Assembly: GCF_040096055.1 (NCBI RefSeq)
Contig: NZ_JBBMFK010000004.1
Span: 62,001 to 126,000 of the forward strand
Length of the DNA stretch: 64,000 nucleotides
Source: Pseudoflavonifractor intestinihominis
GTDB taxonomy: Bacteria; Bacillota; Clostridia; Oscillospirales; Oscillospiraceae
Direction of reading: 5' to 3'
Every line of letters begins with the position of its first letter. The stretch's first letter is position 1. A program made the position numbers and the translations under genes. Below, piece after piece: positions 8,723 to 17,447 of the stretch. The notes under the pieces are model-generated. The model had not been told where the DNA came from. It saw nothing but the letters and a program-made list of their open reading frames with translations, and did no database searches.

Positions 8723-10063
8723 GTGGCAAAGACCATGGAGCCAATGACCAGCGGCGCGATCTGGAAGCGGATGATCCTGTTTGCGCTGCCGCTGATGCTG
8801 GGAAATCTATTTCAACAGATGTATAATACCGTGGATTCGCTGATCGTGGGCAATTTTATGGGGAGCAGCGCCCTGGCGGCGGTCAGCTCGTCGGGCAGCC
8901 TGATCTCCATGCTCATCGGTCTGCTGAGCGGCATTTCTTCCGGCGCAGGTGTGATCGTGGCCCGGCATTTCGGCGCCGGAGACAAGGAGGGGCTGCACCG
9001 CACCGTCCACACCATCGTGGCCTTCGGCCTGGTGGCGGGCGTGGTGATGACCGCCGTGGGCGTACTGCTCTCCCCCCAGATCCTGGTGTGGATGGGCACG
9101 CCGGAGAGCGTGATGGTGGAGTCCGTGGCATACCTGCGGATCTACTTCTGCGGTTCGCTGCCCTTTATGATGTACAATGTGTTTGTGGGCATTTTGCAGG
9201 CCGTGGGGGACGGACGCCACCCGCTGTACTACCTGATCGCCTCCTCCATCATCAACCTGTGCCTGGACCTGGTGTTCATCGAGGGGTTTAATGCCGGCGT
9301 GGGCGGCGCGGCCCTGGCCACGGTGATCTCCCAGGTGGTGAGCGCCCTGCTCTGCCTGATCCAGCTGATGCGCACAAAGGAGAGCTACCGGGTGGAGCTG
9401 AAGGCCATCCGGTTCCAGAAGGACATCCTGTGGCAGGTCATCCGAGTGGGCCTGCCCTCCGGCGTGCAGAACTCCATCATCGCCTTTGCCAATGTGATTG
9501 TCCAGTCCAACGTCAATGCCTTCGGAGAGATGGCCATGGCCGGCTACGGCGCCTACACCAAGGTGGAGGGCTTCGGCTTCCTGCCCATCAACAGCTTTAC
9601 CCTGGCGCTGACCACCTTTGTGGGCCAGAACCTGGGCGCCATGGAGTATGAGCGGACGCGGAAGGGCGCCCGGTTCGGCATCCTGATGACCGTCACCCTG
9701 GCGGAGGCCATCGGTGTGCTGGTGTTTATCTTTGCCCCCCAGCTCATCGCCCTCTTCGACCCCACGCCGGAGGTGGTGGCATTCGGCATCGGCAAGGCAA
9801 GAACTGCCGCGCTGTTCTACTGCCTGCTGGCATTTGCCCACTCGGTGGCCGCCGTGCTGCGGGGCGCGGGACGGGCCGTGATCCCCATGGCCATTATGAT
9901 TGCCATCTGGTGCGTGGTGCGGGTGACCTTCCTGTCCATCACCATCCCCCTGACTCACAGCATCCAGATGGTCTACTGGGTCTACCCCCTCACCTGGGGC
10001 ATCAGCTGCATCCTGTTCTTCCTGTACTACAAGAAGGCGGACTGGATGAGTGCGCGGATGTAA
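8723..10063 (+). CDS. MATE family efflux transporter
   Basis: The 446-residue membrane protein has about 12 hydrophobic segments in two MatE repeats and the N-terminal LPLMLGNLFQQMYNTVDSLIVG segment typical of Na+- or H+-coupled multidrug exporters. The open frame reaches back to a GTG at 8708, but that codon overlaps the AGGAGGG ribosome site. The GTG at 8723 sits five bases after that site and is the likely start. The substrate cannot be told from sequence. Confidence 0.92.
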   Translation: MAKTMEPMTSGAIWKRMILFALPLMLGNLFQQMYNTVDSLIVGNFMGSSALAAVSSSGSLISMLIGLLSGISSGAGVIVARHFGAGDKEGLHRTVHTIVAFGLVAGVVMTAVGVLLSPQILVWMGTPESVMVESVAYLRIYFCGSLPFMMYNVFVGILQAVGDGRHPLYYLIASSIINLCLDLVFIEGFNAGVGGAALATVISQVVSALLCLIQLMRTKESYRVELKAIRFQKDILWQVIRVGLPSGVQNSIIAFANVIVQSNVNAFGEMAMAGYGAYTKVEGFGFLPINSFTLALTTFVGQNLGAMEYERTRKGARFGILMTVTLAEAIGVLVFIFAPQLIALFDPTPEVVAFGIGKARTAALFYCLLAFAHSVAAVLRGAGRAVIPMAIMIAIWCVVRVTFLSITIPLTHSIQMVYWVYPLTWGISCILFFLYYKKADWMSARM

Positions 10064-10073
10064 CCGAAGACAA

Positions 10074-10107
10074 GAAAAAAGGGCTGGAGCGCACCGCGCT
10101 CCAGCCC
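10074..10107 (-). terminator. intrinsic terminator of the small zinc-ribbon gene
   Basis: An 11-bp perfect stem (10081-10091 with 10097-10107) with a 5-base loop is followed on the minus strand by a T run (10080-10074). It can also stop readthrough from the MATE gene. Confidence 0.85.
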
Positions 10108-10125
10108 TTCGCATATTGACGGCAG

Positions 10126-10395
10126 TCAGTCCCCGTCGGAGCCGGTGAGCTGGTCTCCGCACCAGGGACAGAAGGGGTGGCTGCTTCCGGAGAGAAAGCC
10201 CAGAAAATGATGGCAGAAGGGACAGCGCAGCTTGACCAGCCCCAGAATGAAGCTGCCGATGCAGAGAAGCAGCCCCAGCGCGGACAGGGGAGCAAGGGCG
10301 CCGTCCTGGTAGGCGGACGCGCCGAAGATGAGGGCCCCGGCCAGAAAGACCCCGCTCACAATCCAGTCCCAATGTCGCAGCTTCAGACGCTTCAC
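10126..10395 (-). CDS. small two-helix membrane protein with a zinc ribbon
   Basis: The 89-residue protein has two predicted membrane helices (about residues 12-27 and 34-54) and then a CPFC and CPWC pair (about 58-80) that looks like a zinc ribbon on the cytoplasmic side. I do not recognise the family. It stands alone with its own terminator, between two plus-strand genes. Confidence 0.7.
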   Translation of the reverse strand: MKRLKLRHWDWIVSGVFLAGALIFGASAYQDGALAPLSALGLLLCIGSFILGLVKLRCPFCHHFLGFLSGSSHPFCPWCGDQLTGSDGD

Positions 10396-10503
10396 GGCAG
10401 ATGCCTCCCGGTTCCATGAGATATGGATAGTCTAGCAGGAAACGGCAGGGAATGGGGGTAGGGCAGGTAAAAACTGTGTAAAGATCTGGAAAAACGGGGG
10501 CGA

Positions 10504-10532
10504 TTGAAGGGGCAGGGAAAAGATGGTATAAT
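10504..10532 (+). promoter_or_regulatory. promoter of the sigma/anti-sigma operon
   Basis: TTGAAG (10504-10509), a 17-base spacer and TATAAT (10527-10532) are followed by a leader of about 95 bases. The promoter overlaps the first codons of the longest open frame, which argues for the internal start at 10636. Confidence 0.75.
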
Positions 10533-10635
10533 AGAGACTGCTGAATTCGGATTCCGCTCCAGACGGGAAAAATTTTTTGTCATGCGCAATAAAAGCCCCG
10601 TCTGCTCCGTTATTCCTATGAGAGGGGAAGAAAGT

Positions 10636-11220
10636 ATGCTGCTGTTTGGCCTGTCTGCAATCGAGCAGGAGCTCCGCCCGGCCAGAGCGCCCGCGCTGGA
10701 AGACAGCTTAATCGTAAGGATCGCCCGGGGAGAGACGCAGGCCTTCTCCGAGCTGTATCTCCGCGCCCACAAGGCGGTCTACGGCTTCGCGCTGTCCATT
10801 GTGAAGAACCAGCACGACGCGGAGGACGTGATGCAGGACACCTTTTTAAAGGTGGACGCCGCCGCCGGGAGCTACCAGCCCAAGGGCAAGCCCATGGCCT
10901 GGGTGCTCACCATCGCCCGGAACCTGGCGCTGGAGAAGCTGCGGGAGCGGCGGGACGTGCCCCTGGAGCAGGAGGAGGACTGGCATCTGTGGGCCAGCGT
11001 GGACCCCACCCGGGCCCAGGAGGATAAACTGGCCCTGGAGGCGGCCATGAAGTGCCTGGGGAACGAGGAGCGGCAGGTGGTCACCCTTCATGCCCTGAGC
11101 GGCCTGAAGCACCGGGAGATCGCGTCCCTGCTGGATATGCCCCTGGCCACGGTGCTCTCCAAGTACCGCAGGGCCCTGATCAAACTGAGAGATTATCTGG
11201 AGGAGCGTGAGGCGACATGA
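10636..11220 (+). CDS. ECF-type RNA polymerase sigma factor
   Basis: The 194-residue protein has sigma region 2 at about residues 35-75 (FSELYLRAHKAVYGFALSIV, then AEDVMQDTFLKV) and region 4 at about 125-180 with LSGLKHREIASLLDMPLATV as the helix-turn-helix. The ATG at 10636 follows an AGGGGAAG ribosome site. Its stop overlaps the next ATG as ATGA, and the next gene is a membrane anti-sigma factor, so the pair forms a classic trans-envelope signalling unit. Confidence 0.93.
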   Translation: MLLFGLSAIEQELRPARAPALEDSLIVRIARGETQAFSELYLRAHKAVYGFALSIVKNQHDAEDVMQDTFLKVDAAAGSYQPKGKPMAWVLTIARNLALEKLRERRDVPLEQEEDWHLWASVDPTRAQEDKLALEAAMKCLGNEERQVVTLHALSGLKHREIASLLDMPLATVLSKYRRALIKLRDYLEEREAT

Positions 11221-12743
11221 AGGAACAGGATGCGGAGGCCCGTCTGGCCCGCGCCATGGAGGATGCAGCCCCCAACCGCCTGGACGAGCTTCTGGAGGTG
11301 CGGGAGGAGGCCAGGCGACAGGAGAAGATCGTGGACATCAGCGCTCCGCCCAAGAAAAAGCGGCGGCGGTGGCAGAATTTCGCGGCGGCGGTGGCGGCGG
11401 CCCTGGTGCTGGTCATCGGCGGCGGCGGCTTTTTCGGCTGGCGGTACGCCAATGCCCCCGACTCCCTGGTGGGCATCGACGTCAACCCCAGCGTGCAGCT
11501 GTCAGTGAGCCGGAACGAGAAGGTGCTCAGCTGCGAGGCCCTGAACGCCGACGGCACGGAGATCATCGGCGACATGGACCTGCGGGGCGCCCAGCTCAAC
11601 GTGGCGGTCAACGCCCTCATCGGCTCCATGGTACAGCAGGGCTACATTGACGATCTGAAGAACTCGGTGCTCATCACCGTGGAGAACAGGGACGCGGCCA
11701 AGGCCCAGGCCCTCCAGGAGAGCCTGATGGCGGATGTGAACGGGCTGCTGGCCGGGGAATCGGTGGACGCCTCGGTGCTGGGCCAGACCATCACCAGCCG
11801 GGACCAGACCCTGGCCAGCCAGGCGGAGACCTACGGCATCTCCGAGGGCAAGGCGGCGCTGATCCAGCGGATTCTGGACACCGACCCCACACTGACCTTT
11901 GAATCCCTGTCCGGGCTGTCGGTCAACGACCTGAGCCTGCTGCTCCAGGCCAAGCAGGCGGACACCAGCGGCCTCACCGTCACCGGCCAGGCCAGCGACA
12001 AGGCCTACATCGGCCTGGACAAGGCCACCGAGATCGCCCTGGCCCAGCTCCCGGGGGCCACCCTGAAGGAGATCGAGTTCGAGTACGACGACGGCATGGT
12101 CTATGAGGCGGAGCTGCTGAAGGACGGCTATGAGTACGACGTGGAGATCGACGCCCTCACCGGCGCGGTGGTCAAGTGGGACTACGAGCGGGACGACCAC
12201 TGGAGCGGCAGCGTGGGGCAGCCCCAGACGCCCCCCCAGCAGGGGACGGTCTCTCCCCAGCCCTCCCAGAGCCAGCAGGCGACCTCAACCCCCCAGCCGA
12301 GCCAGACGGCCCTGATCACCGAGCAGCAGGCCAGAGACCTGGTGCTGGCCCAGATCCCCGGAGCTGCCATTGTAGAGTTCGAGCGGGACACCGACGACGG
12401 CCGGACGGTCTACAAGGGCGAGGCGGTGCTGAATGGCCGGGAGTACGAGTTCGAGATCGACGCCGCCACGGGCAGCTTCCTGGAGTGGGACGCCGACGAC
12501 GTGGACGAGGGCTGGAACCAGGGGAACAGCACCTCCGCTGGCCAGACGGCGCTGGACGAGGAGGGGGCCCGCGCCCTGGTGCTGGCCCGAATCCCTGGGG
12601 CCACCATCGTGGAGTTCGAGCGGGAAACCGACGACGGCCGGGTCTACTACGAGGGCGAGGCGGTGCTGGACGGCCGGAAGTATGAGTTCGAGATCGACGC
12701 CACCGCCGGCGAGATCATCCAGTGGGACGCGGACAACCGCTGA
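11217..12743 (+). CDS. RsgI-like membrane anti-sigma factor with three PepSY repeats
   Basis: The 508-residue protein has a charged cytoplasmic N terminus (1-50) that should hold the sigma factor, one membrane helix (about 54-77) and an extracellular RsgI-type domain from about 82. That domain carries GIDVNPSVQLSV; the Asn90-Pro91 bond corresponds to the conserved NP at which RsgI proteins are reported to self-cleave. Three PepSY-like repeats follow at about 264-325, 366-427 and 444-505, the last two nearly identical, with a Ser/Pro/Gln linker between one and two. PepSY domains are associated with protease inhibition and envelope sensing, so it may sense a cell-envelope ligand. The combination differs from RsgI proteins with carbohydrate-binding modules. 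Confidence 0.85.
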   Translation: MKEQDAEARLARAMEDAAPNRLDELLEVREEARRQEKIVDISAPPKKKRRRWQNFAAAVAAALVLVIGGGGFFGWRYANAPDSLVGIDVNPSVQLSVSRNEKVLSCEALNADGTEIIGDMDLRGAQLNVAVNALIGSMVQQGYIDDLKNSVLITVENRDAAKAQALQESLMADVNGLLAGESVDASVLGQTITSRDQTLASQAETYGISEGKAALIQRILDTDPTLTFESLSGLSVNDLSLLLQAKQADTSGLTVTGQASDKAYIGLDKATEIALAQLPGATLKEIEFEYDDGMVYEAELLKDGYEYDVEIDALTGAVVKWDYERDDHWSGSVGQPQTPPQQGTVSPQPSQSQQATSTPQPSQTALITEQQARDLVLAQIPGAAIVEFERDTDDGRTVYKGEAVLNGREYEFEIDAATGSFLEWDADDVDEGWNQGNSTSAGQTALDEEGARALVLARIPGATIVEFERETDDGRVYYEGEAVLDGRKYEFEIDATAGEIIQWDADNR

Positions 12744-12756
12744 TCTTCCATAAAAA

Positions 12757-12795
12757 ACGGGGTGCGGGCTGCTGACAGCGGCCCGCACCTCGTTT
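12757..12795 (-). terminator. intrinsic terminator of the small 12812 gene
   Basis: A GC-rich stem-loop with GGTGCGGGC/GCCCGCACC arms is followed on the minus strand by a run of T (12757-12752). It separates the convergent anti-sigma and small genes. Confidence 0.75.
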
Positions 12796-12811
12796 CATTC
12801 GGACAAAAAGC

Positions 12812-12976
12812 TCAGCGGTGGAACACCTTCAGGTCGGGGCCGCCGGTCCCCGGGACAATGGGCCTGGCCCGGTCTTTGCCGTGCTTTTCCTTCTCCTGGA
12901 GCTCCGGCACGGGCGGCTGGTCGTTGCGGGGCTGGGTGTGGGTCCGCTCCGGGCGGGACATTCCCTGTTTGGCCAT
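12812..12976 (-). CDS. small conserved-looking basic protein, unknown function
   Basis: The 54-residue protein begins MAKQGMSRPERTH and ends in IVPGTGGPDLKVFHR. It is Pro-, Lys- and Arg-rich and has no membrane segment. A GGAGG ribosome site precedes the ATG at 12976, and it has its own terminator. I think similar short proteins occur in related Clostridia, but I cannot name a family. Confidence 0.6.
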   Translation of the reverse strand: MAKQGMSRPERTHTQPRNDQPPVPELQEKEKHGKDRARPIVPGTGGPDLKVFHR

Positions 12977-13042
12977 GAGAGCACCTCCTCTGCATTTTCC
13001 CATAGTATGGCCCGGCGGCGGGAAAACATGTGGGGAAAAGAG

Positions 13043-13083
13043 AAAACGGTCCTCGCTCCGCGTCGCGGAGAGAGGACCGTTTT
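13043..13083 (-). terminator. bidirectional terminator after the flavin reductase gene
   Basis: A 12-bp stem (13043-13054 with 13072-13083) contains a second CTCCGCG/CGCGGAG stem in its loop, with A and T tracts on the outer ends that fit termination on either strand. Confidence 0.85.
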
Positions 13084-13092
13084 GCTGTGATT

Positions 13093-15015
13093 TTAGTTGC
13101 CGCTGACGTAGGAGTTGATCTCCTTGGCGGCCCAGGTGCCGCTGGCCATGGCCAGGCCCAGGGCGGCGCCCTCGTTGGAGTAGTAGGGGGTGGTGTACAT
13201 GCTGCCTGCGTCCACGCCGGCCACATACAGACCGGGGATGGGCTCGTTGTCGGCGGTGAGAGCCCGCAGGTGGCTGTCCACCTTCACGCCGCCCAGGGTA
13301 CCCCAGGCGCTGGGCTCGTACTCAAAGACGTAGAAGGGGCCCTCGCTGACCGGGGCGAGGAACACGGGGTCCTTGTAGAACTGGGTGTCCTTGCCGGCCT
13401 CGCACATGGCGTTGTACTCGGCCACAGTCTCGGGCAGATTCTCCAGACCGGTGATCTCGGCCAGCTCCTCGATGGTGTCGGCCTTCCAGGCCCAACCCTG
13501 GTCAATGGCCTCCTGGAGCTGGGCCTCGTTCTGGTCCAGCAGCTTGCCGTCCAGGGTCATCTTGCCCACGTACCAGTTCTCGGGGCTGCCCAGGTAGCTG
13601 TAGATGCCCTCCTCGCGGCAGGCGTCAAAGTAGGCCTGGTCGATGACGGAGTAGTACAGGCCCTCCCGCAGGGTGGCCTCGCCGCCCTCGGACAGAGCCA
13701 TGGTGGCGATGACCTCCTCGTTGAAGAAGCGCTCGCCCTCACGGTTGACCATCAGGCCGCCGTACACGGCGTAGCTGAAGTTCTGGTTGGCGCCGAAGCT
13801 CCAGCCGCCGCCCTTGTGGTTGGAACCGGCGAACTCGTTGGCGATGATGGACCAGTTGCGGTCCAGGGTGCCGCCGGCGTCCACCACCATATTGATGCCG
13901 GCGCCGTCGGACAGGGTGTTACCCAGGGGGTTGACGGTCACGTTGCCGAAGTGCTCGTGGATCATGTCCTCATTGCCCAGGTAGCCGCCGGTGCACACCA
14001 GCACGGCCTTGGCCCGGACCTCCACGGTGACGCCGCCGGGCTGGCTGGCCCGCACGCCCACGGCAGCGCCGTTGTCCATGATGACCTCCTCGCCGGTGGT
14101 CTCCAGCAGGAACTGGCCGCCCAGGGACTCCACCTCTTCCTTCATGGGGGCGAAGCGGGCCTCGCCGCTCTCGTCAAAGCCGTGGCGGGCGCGGAAGCCG
14201 GCGCCGTAGTTGTCGGGCCGCAGGTACATGCCCACGCCGACTTCCACCATGGTGTTGATGGTCTCGCCGGACACGGACAGCACGTTGCGCAGCAGGGCGG
14301 CGTTGGACAGGGAGTGGCTGTAATTGTACATGTAGTTGAACAGGGTCTCCACGGAGACCTCCTGGCCCTCCTGCTCCTGGATCACGGTCTCGCAGGCGCT
14401 GGGGCCGCCGGCCACCGCGCCGTTGGACGCGCCTATGGTGGCGCCCTTCTCCAGGACGATGACCTTCAGGCCGGACTGGGCGGCCTCCACAGCGGCGTTC
14501 ATGCCGGCCGCGCCGGCGCCCACGATGACCACGTCGGCCTCATAGCTGAGGGTCTCGCCGGAGCCCTCATTCTCAACAGGGGTCTGGAGGGCGGCCACGT
14601 CGCCGCCGGCCTGGGTGACGCAGTCGGCCACGGCGGTCAGGATGGCCTCGCTGGTGATGGTGGCGCCGGCCACGGTGTCAACGGCCAGGGTCTGGCCCTC
14701 CACCACGGCGGAGGGGATGCGCTCCAGGGCGGGGTCGGCGATGCCCTCGGTCTCGCTCTGCTCGGTGACGGTGACGCTCTCGATGGCGGTGTCGCTGAAC
14801 ACCACCTCCACGGTCACATCGCCGTTCTTGCCGGCGGCGGTGCCGGTGTAGGTGCCGGCGGTGTAGGATGCGCCGGCGGCAGGGGTGTTCTCCGGGCTGG
14901 CGGAGACGCTGGGGGAGGGGGAGCTGCTCTCTCCGGTCTGGGAGGGAGTGCAGGCGGCCAGGGACAGGACCATGGCGCCGCCCAGCAGCAGGCTGATGAG
15001 CTTTTTGGAATGCAT
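13093..15015 (-). CDS. flavin-dependent extracellular reductase lipoprotein (FMN-binding plus FAD-binding)
   Basis: This 640-residue protein has a lipoprotein signal peptide (LAAC, Cys22), a Ser/Pro linker, an FMN-binding domain with DTVAGATITS (Thr119 is the expected site of covalent FMN attachment by ApbE) and a fumarate reductase-like FAD domain starting at VVIVGAGAAG near residue 160. This architecture matches the extracellular flavin reductases (UrdA/fumarate/methacrylate type) that gut anaerobes use to respire organic acceptors such as fumarate or urocanate. The acceptor cannot be read from sequence. It is transcribed from a MerR-type promoter, just downstream of a broken merR gene. Confidence 0.93.
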   Translation of the reverse strand: MHSKKLISLLLGGAMVLSLAACTPSQTGESSSPSPSVSASPENTPAAGASYTAGTYTGTAAGKNGDVTVEVVFSDTAIESVTVTEQSETEGIADPALERIPSAVVEGQTLAVDTVAGATITSEAILTAVADCVTQAGGDVAALQTPVENEGSGETLSYEADVVIVGAGAAGMNAAVEAAQSGLKVIVLEKGATIGASNGAVAGGPSACETVIQEQEGQEVSVETLFNYMYNYSHSLSNAALLRNVLSVSGETINTMVEVGVGMYLRPDNYGAGFRARHGFDESGEARFAPMKEEVESLGGQFLLETTGEEVIMDNGAAVGVRASQPGGVTVEVRAKAVLVCTGGYLGNEDMIHEHFGNVTVNPLGNTLSDGAGINMVVDAGGTLDRNWSIIANEFAGSNHKGGGWSFGANQNFSYAVYGGLMVNREGERFFNEEVIATMALSEGGEATLREGLYYSVIDQAYFDACREEGIYSYLGSPENWYVGKMTLDGKLLDQNEAQLQEAIDQGWAWKADTIEELAEITGLENLPETVAEYNAMCEAGKDTQFYKDPVFLAPVSEGPFYVFEYEPSAWGTLGGVKVDSHLRALTADNEPIPGLYVAGVDAGSMYTTPYYSNEGAALGLAMASGTWAAKEINSYVSGN

Positions 15016-15072
15016 TGCTTCTTTCTCTCCTCTTTCTTCACGAAATAATTTGTGAAGTTCTTAACAGAAGAG

Positions 15073-15103
15073 AGTATAAAGCTGGGTGTAACACCCAAGT
15101 CAA
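15073..15103 (-). promoter_or_regulatory. MerR-type promoter with 19-bp spacer and inverted repeat
   Basis: On the minus strand TTGACT (15103-15098) and TATACT (15078-15073) are 19 bp apart, too far for normal sigma-70 use but typical of MerR-activated promoters. The spacer contains the perfect inverted repeat TGGGTGTTACACCCA (15097-15083). It drives the flavin reductase gene. Confidence 0.85.
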
Positions 15104-15133
15104 GAGGGGGAACGAAAAAAATTTAACAATCTC

Positions 15134-15941
15134 CTAACAATTTTCCGCTGACACTGGCAGGTAGATCATCCGATAGGCGGTGCGCTGTCCCCCCTCCACA
15201 GAGGTGACGGGCACCTGGCAGACAATGTCGTCCTCCAGGGCCATGCTGTTTCCGGCCAGGAAGCGGCCCAAGGGGGCGAAGGCCTCCCGGCACACCAGAG
15301 AGGCGGCGGAGTGGGCCTCGGCCATCCGGAGGCAGGGGCGGGGCGGGAAATAGCACATTTCCTCCAGAGGCCAGCCCTCCGACCGGTCCTCCCGGATGGC
15401 CAGGCCCCACTGGAATCGGAACTCCTGCCCCTGGGCGAAGGAGTTCCGGTCGATCACCAGCAGCCGCTCGCTGTAGGGCAGTTCCTCCAGCAGGCGGCGG
15501 GCCAGGGCCTTCTGCCGCTCGGTCTGATGGAACTCCTCCTGGGCGGACTGGGCCAGAAAGTAGTACCCGGGGCGCATACAGGAGACGGGGGCGGAGGGAG
15601 CGGAGACACCCTCCAGCAGGGCGGCGTACTCCTCCACCGCCGGGATCAGCCGCTCCAGCCGGGCCAGCTCTTCCTGCAGGCCCGCGATCCGCTCTCCCAG
15701 GGCGGCGTGGAGCTGGGTCAGGGAGGCGCCGCTGAGCAGCGCGCTGGTCTGGCGGACGGAAAAGCCCATGTTCCGCAGAGTCATGGAGCTGACCACCCGG
15801 CCGCCGTCGTAGATAGTAGTACCGGTAGCGGGACTGGGGGTCTCGGCGGGGCTCCAGCAGGCCGTGCTCCTCGTACAGCTTCAGCAGGTCGGCGGACACC
15901 CCCATCTCCTTTGCCAGACTGCTCACCTTATACTTCTTCAT
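15134..15941 (-). pseudogene. MerR family regulator with a reading-frame break
   Basis: The first frame starts at 15941 with a good MerR helix-turn-helix (MKKYKVSSLAKEMGVSADLL, then LYEEHGLLEPRR), and loses the family pattern after the YRYY motif. The expected continuation, DGGRVVSSMTLRNMGFSV, is in another frame and runs on with a GyrI-like ligand domain to 15134. The break lies at about 15809-15818 in a TACTACTATCTAC stretch and could be a four-base insertion or a one-base change. The gene is just upstream of and co-directional with the MerR-type promoter. It may be a real mutation, a sequencing error or, less likely, recoding. Confidence 0.8.
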
Positions 15942-16139
15942 GCTGTCTACCTTTCCAATCTCCTGTTGCAAGCTTTTTCTGTCACAAATATTCTATCAAA
16001 CGGGACAGGGCGCGGACAAGATGCCTGAGGAGGAGAAAAGGCGGCGTTGGGGGGAAACAGCGCCTTAAGGGGCGCGCTGCCGGGTGACGCCGCTGTCTGA
16101 TATGCCGGTGCCCGGCGGAAGAGGGCCTGAGAGAGACGG

Positions 16140-17153
16140 TCAGAGCGCCAGGAACAGCCGGGCGGCGGCGAAGCCCAGAAGGGCGCAGCCGGGAAAGGTG
16201 AGCAGCCAGGCCAGAGCCATGGCCAGGACGGGACTGGGCTCTCCGCCCCGTCCCGCCCCCAGGATGGCGGCGGTCTTGACATGGGTGGTGGACACGGGCA
16301 GGCCCAGCAGGGTGCACAGCAGCAGGCACAGCCCGCCGCCCAGGTCGGCGGCCAGGCCGGTTTGGGGCGTAAGGGGCGCTGCACGGCCCAGGGCCGCCAC
16401 GATCCGCTTTCCGCCCAGAGCAGTGCCCAGGGCCATGACGCCTCCGCAGAGAAGGGCCAGCCACAGGGGGAGGGGGAAGGTGTCCCAGTCCTGTCTCCCC
16501 TGAGCCAGGGCGGCCCCCAGGAGAAAGACGCCCATAAACTTCTGCCCGTCTTGGGCGCCGTGGAGAAAGGCCATGGCTCCGGCGGCCAGAATCTGGCCCC
16601 GGGCCAGGCGGGCGGGCGGGATCTTTATGGGCTCCATCCACCGGGCCGCCCCCCTTCCCAGCGCGGCCCCCAGGGCCACCGACAGGACCAGCCCTCCGGC
16701 TACCCGCAGCCAGGGTCCGGGGCGCAGGTTGGACAGTCCGCCGGGCAGGGCGGCTGCCGCCCCTGACAGCCCGGCCACCAGGGCGTGGCTCTCGCTGGTG
16801 GGGATGCCGAACCGCCACGCCAGCACCGCCCAGCACACGATGGCCGTCATGGCGGCGCACAGGGCGGCCAGGGCCGTCGAGGCGCTCCGACCGAAATCGG
16901 CGAGGGTAAAGACCGTCTCCAGGACCGCCCCGCCGGCGGCGGCCGCCCACAGGCTGCCCAGCAGGTTGCAGGCTGCCGCCAGCCATGCGGCCCGGCGGAA
17001 GGGCAGCACCCCGGACACCACCGCCGAGGCGATGGCGTTGGGCGCATCGGTCCAGCCGTTGACTAGGATGACGGCCAGCAGCAGGAGCGCGGTGCCCGCC
17101 AGGGCGGGGCTGGCGGCGGCGTGGCGGAGAAACTCGGACAAGGACAGGGGCAT
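16140..17153 (-). CDS. pit: PiT family inorganic phosphate transporter
   Basis: The 337-residue membrane protein has about 10 hydrophobic helices and both PiT signatures: NGWTDAPNAIASAVVSG near residue 30 and LPVSTTHVKTAAILGAG near 290. The start at 17153 has a GGGAGGTGG ribosome site; the longer frame back to 17258 lacks support. No DUF47/PhoU-like partner gene, common next to pit in other genomes, is adjacent. The 198 bp between it and the merR start (15942-16139) contain nothing I can recognise. Confidence 0.9.
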   Translation of the reverse strand: MPLSLSEFLRHAAASPALAGTALLLLAVILVNGWTDAPNAIASAVVSGVLPFRRAAWLAAACNLLGSLWAAAAGGAVLETVFTLADFGRSASTALAALCAAMTAIVCWAVLAWRFGIPTSESHALVAGLSGAAAALPGGLSNLRPGPWLRVAGGLVLSVALGAALGRGAARWMEPIKIPPARLARGQILAAGAMAFLHGAQDGQKFMGVFLLGAALAQGRQDWDTFPLPLWLALLCGGVMALGTALGGKRIVAALGRAAPLTPQTGLAADLGGGLCLLLCTLLGLPVSTTHVKTAAILGAGRGGEPSPVLAMALAWLLTFPGCALLGFAAARLFLAL

Positions 17154-17302
17154 GGACCCACCTCCCGGTATGCTATGGGAAAGTGTACGGCCCTGTCCGG
17201 GAAAATAGCACCTGTTTGCCGGAAGACCGAGGGAAAATTCTCCAAAACACCGCCGCATGGCGGCGCGGAGACTTGTCCATTCCTACGAAATGAAAAAAAC
17301 GC

Positions 17303-17331
17303 TTACGAGGCGAAGAAAACTGCGCTATAAT
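17303..17331 (+). promoter_or_regulatory. promoter before the DUF2798 gene
   Basis: TTACGA (17303-17308), a 17-base spacer and TATAAT (17326-17331). Confidence 0.55.
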
Positions 17332-17361
17332 CGAAGCAATGAATGGTAGTCGCAGTGAGCG

Positions 17362-17398
17362 GAAGCAGCGAGACGAAAGTTTCGCTGCTTCTTTTTTT
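17362..17398 (+). terminator. leader terminator between promoter and DUF2798 gene
   Basis: A 13-bp stem (17362-17374 with 17379-17391, one G-U pair) closed by a GAAA tetraloop is followed by seven T (17392-17398). It starts only about 25 bases after the predicted start of transcription and ends 49 bp before the gene, so it must be bypassed for expression. Confidence 0.8.
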
Positions 17399-17447
17399 GC
17401 GCTGCCGGTCAAAACAAGCCTGTGTGTCATATGAGGAGGAGCAAAGC

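Noticed and set aside
10504..10635. N-terminal extension of the sigma factor
   Set aside because: The extra codons overlap the -35 and -10 boxes, so they are unlikely to be transcribed as coding sequence.
13030..15048. Plus-strand open frame of 672 codons opposite the flavin reductase
   Set aside because: Its Gly/His/Val-rich composition is a shadow of GC-rich codons on the other strand; the minus-strand gene has a signal peptide and clear domains.
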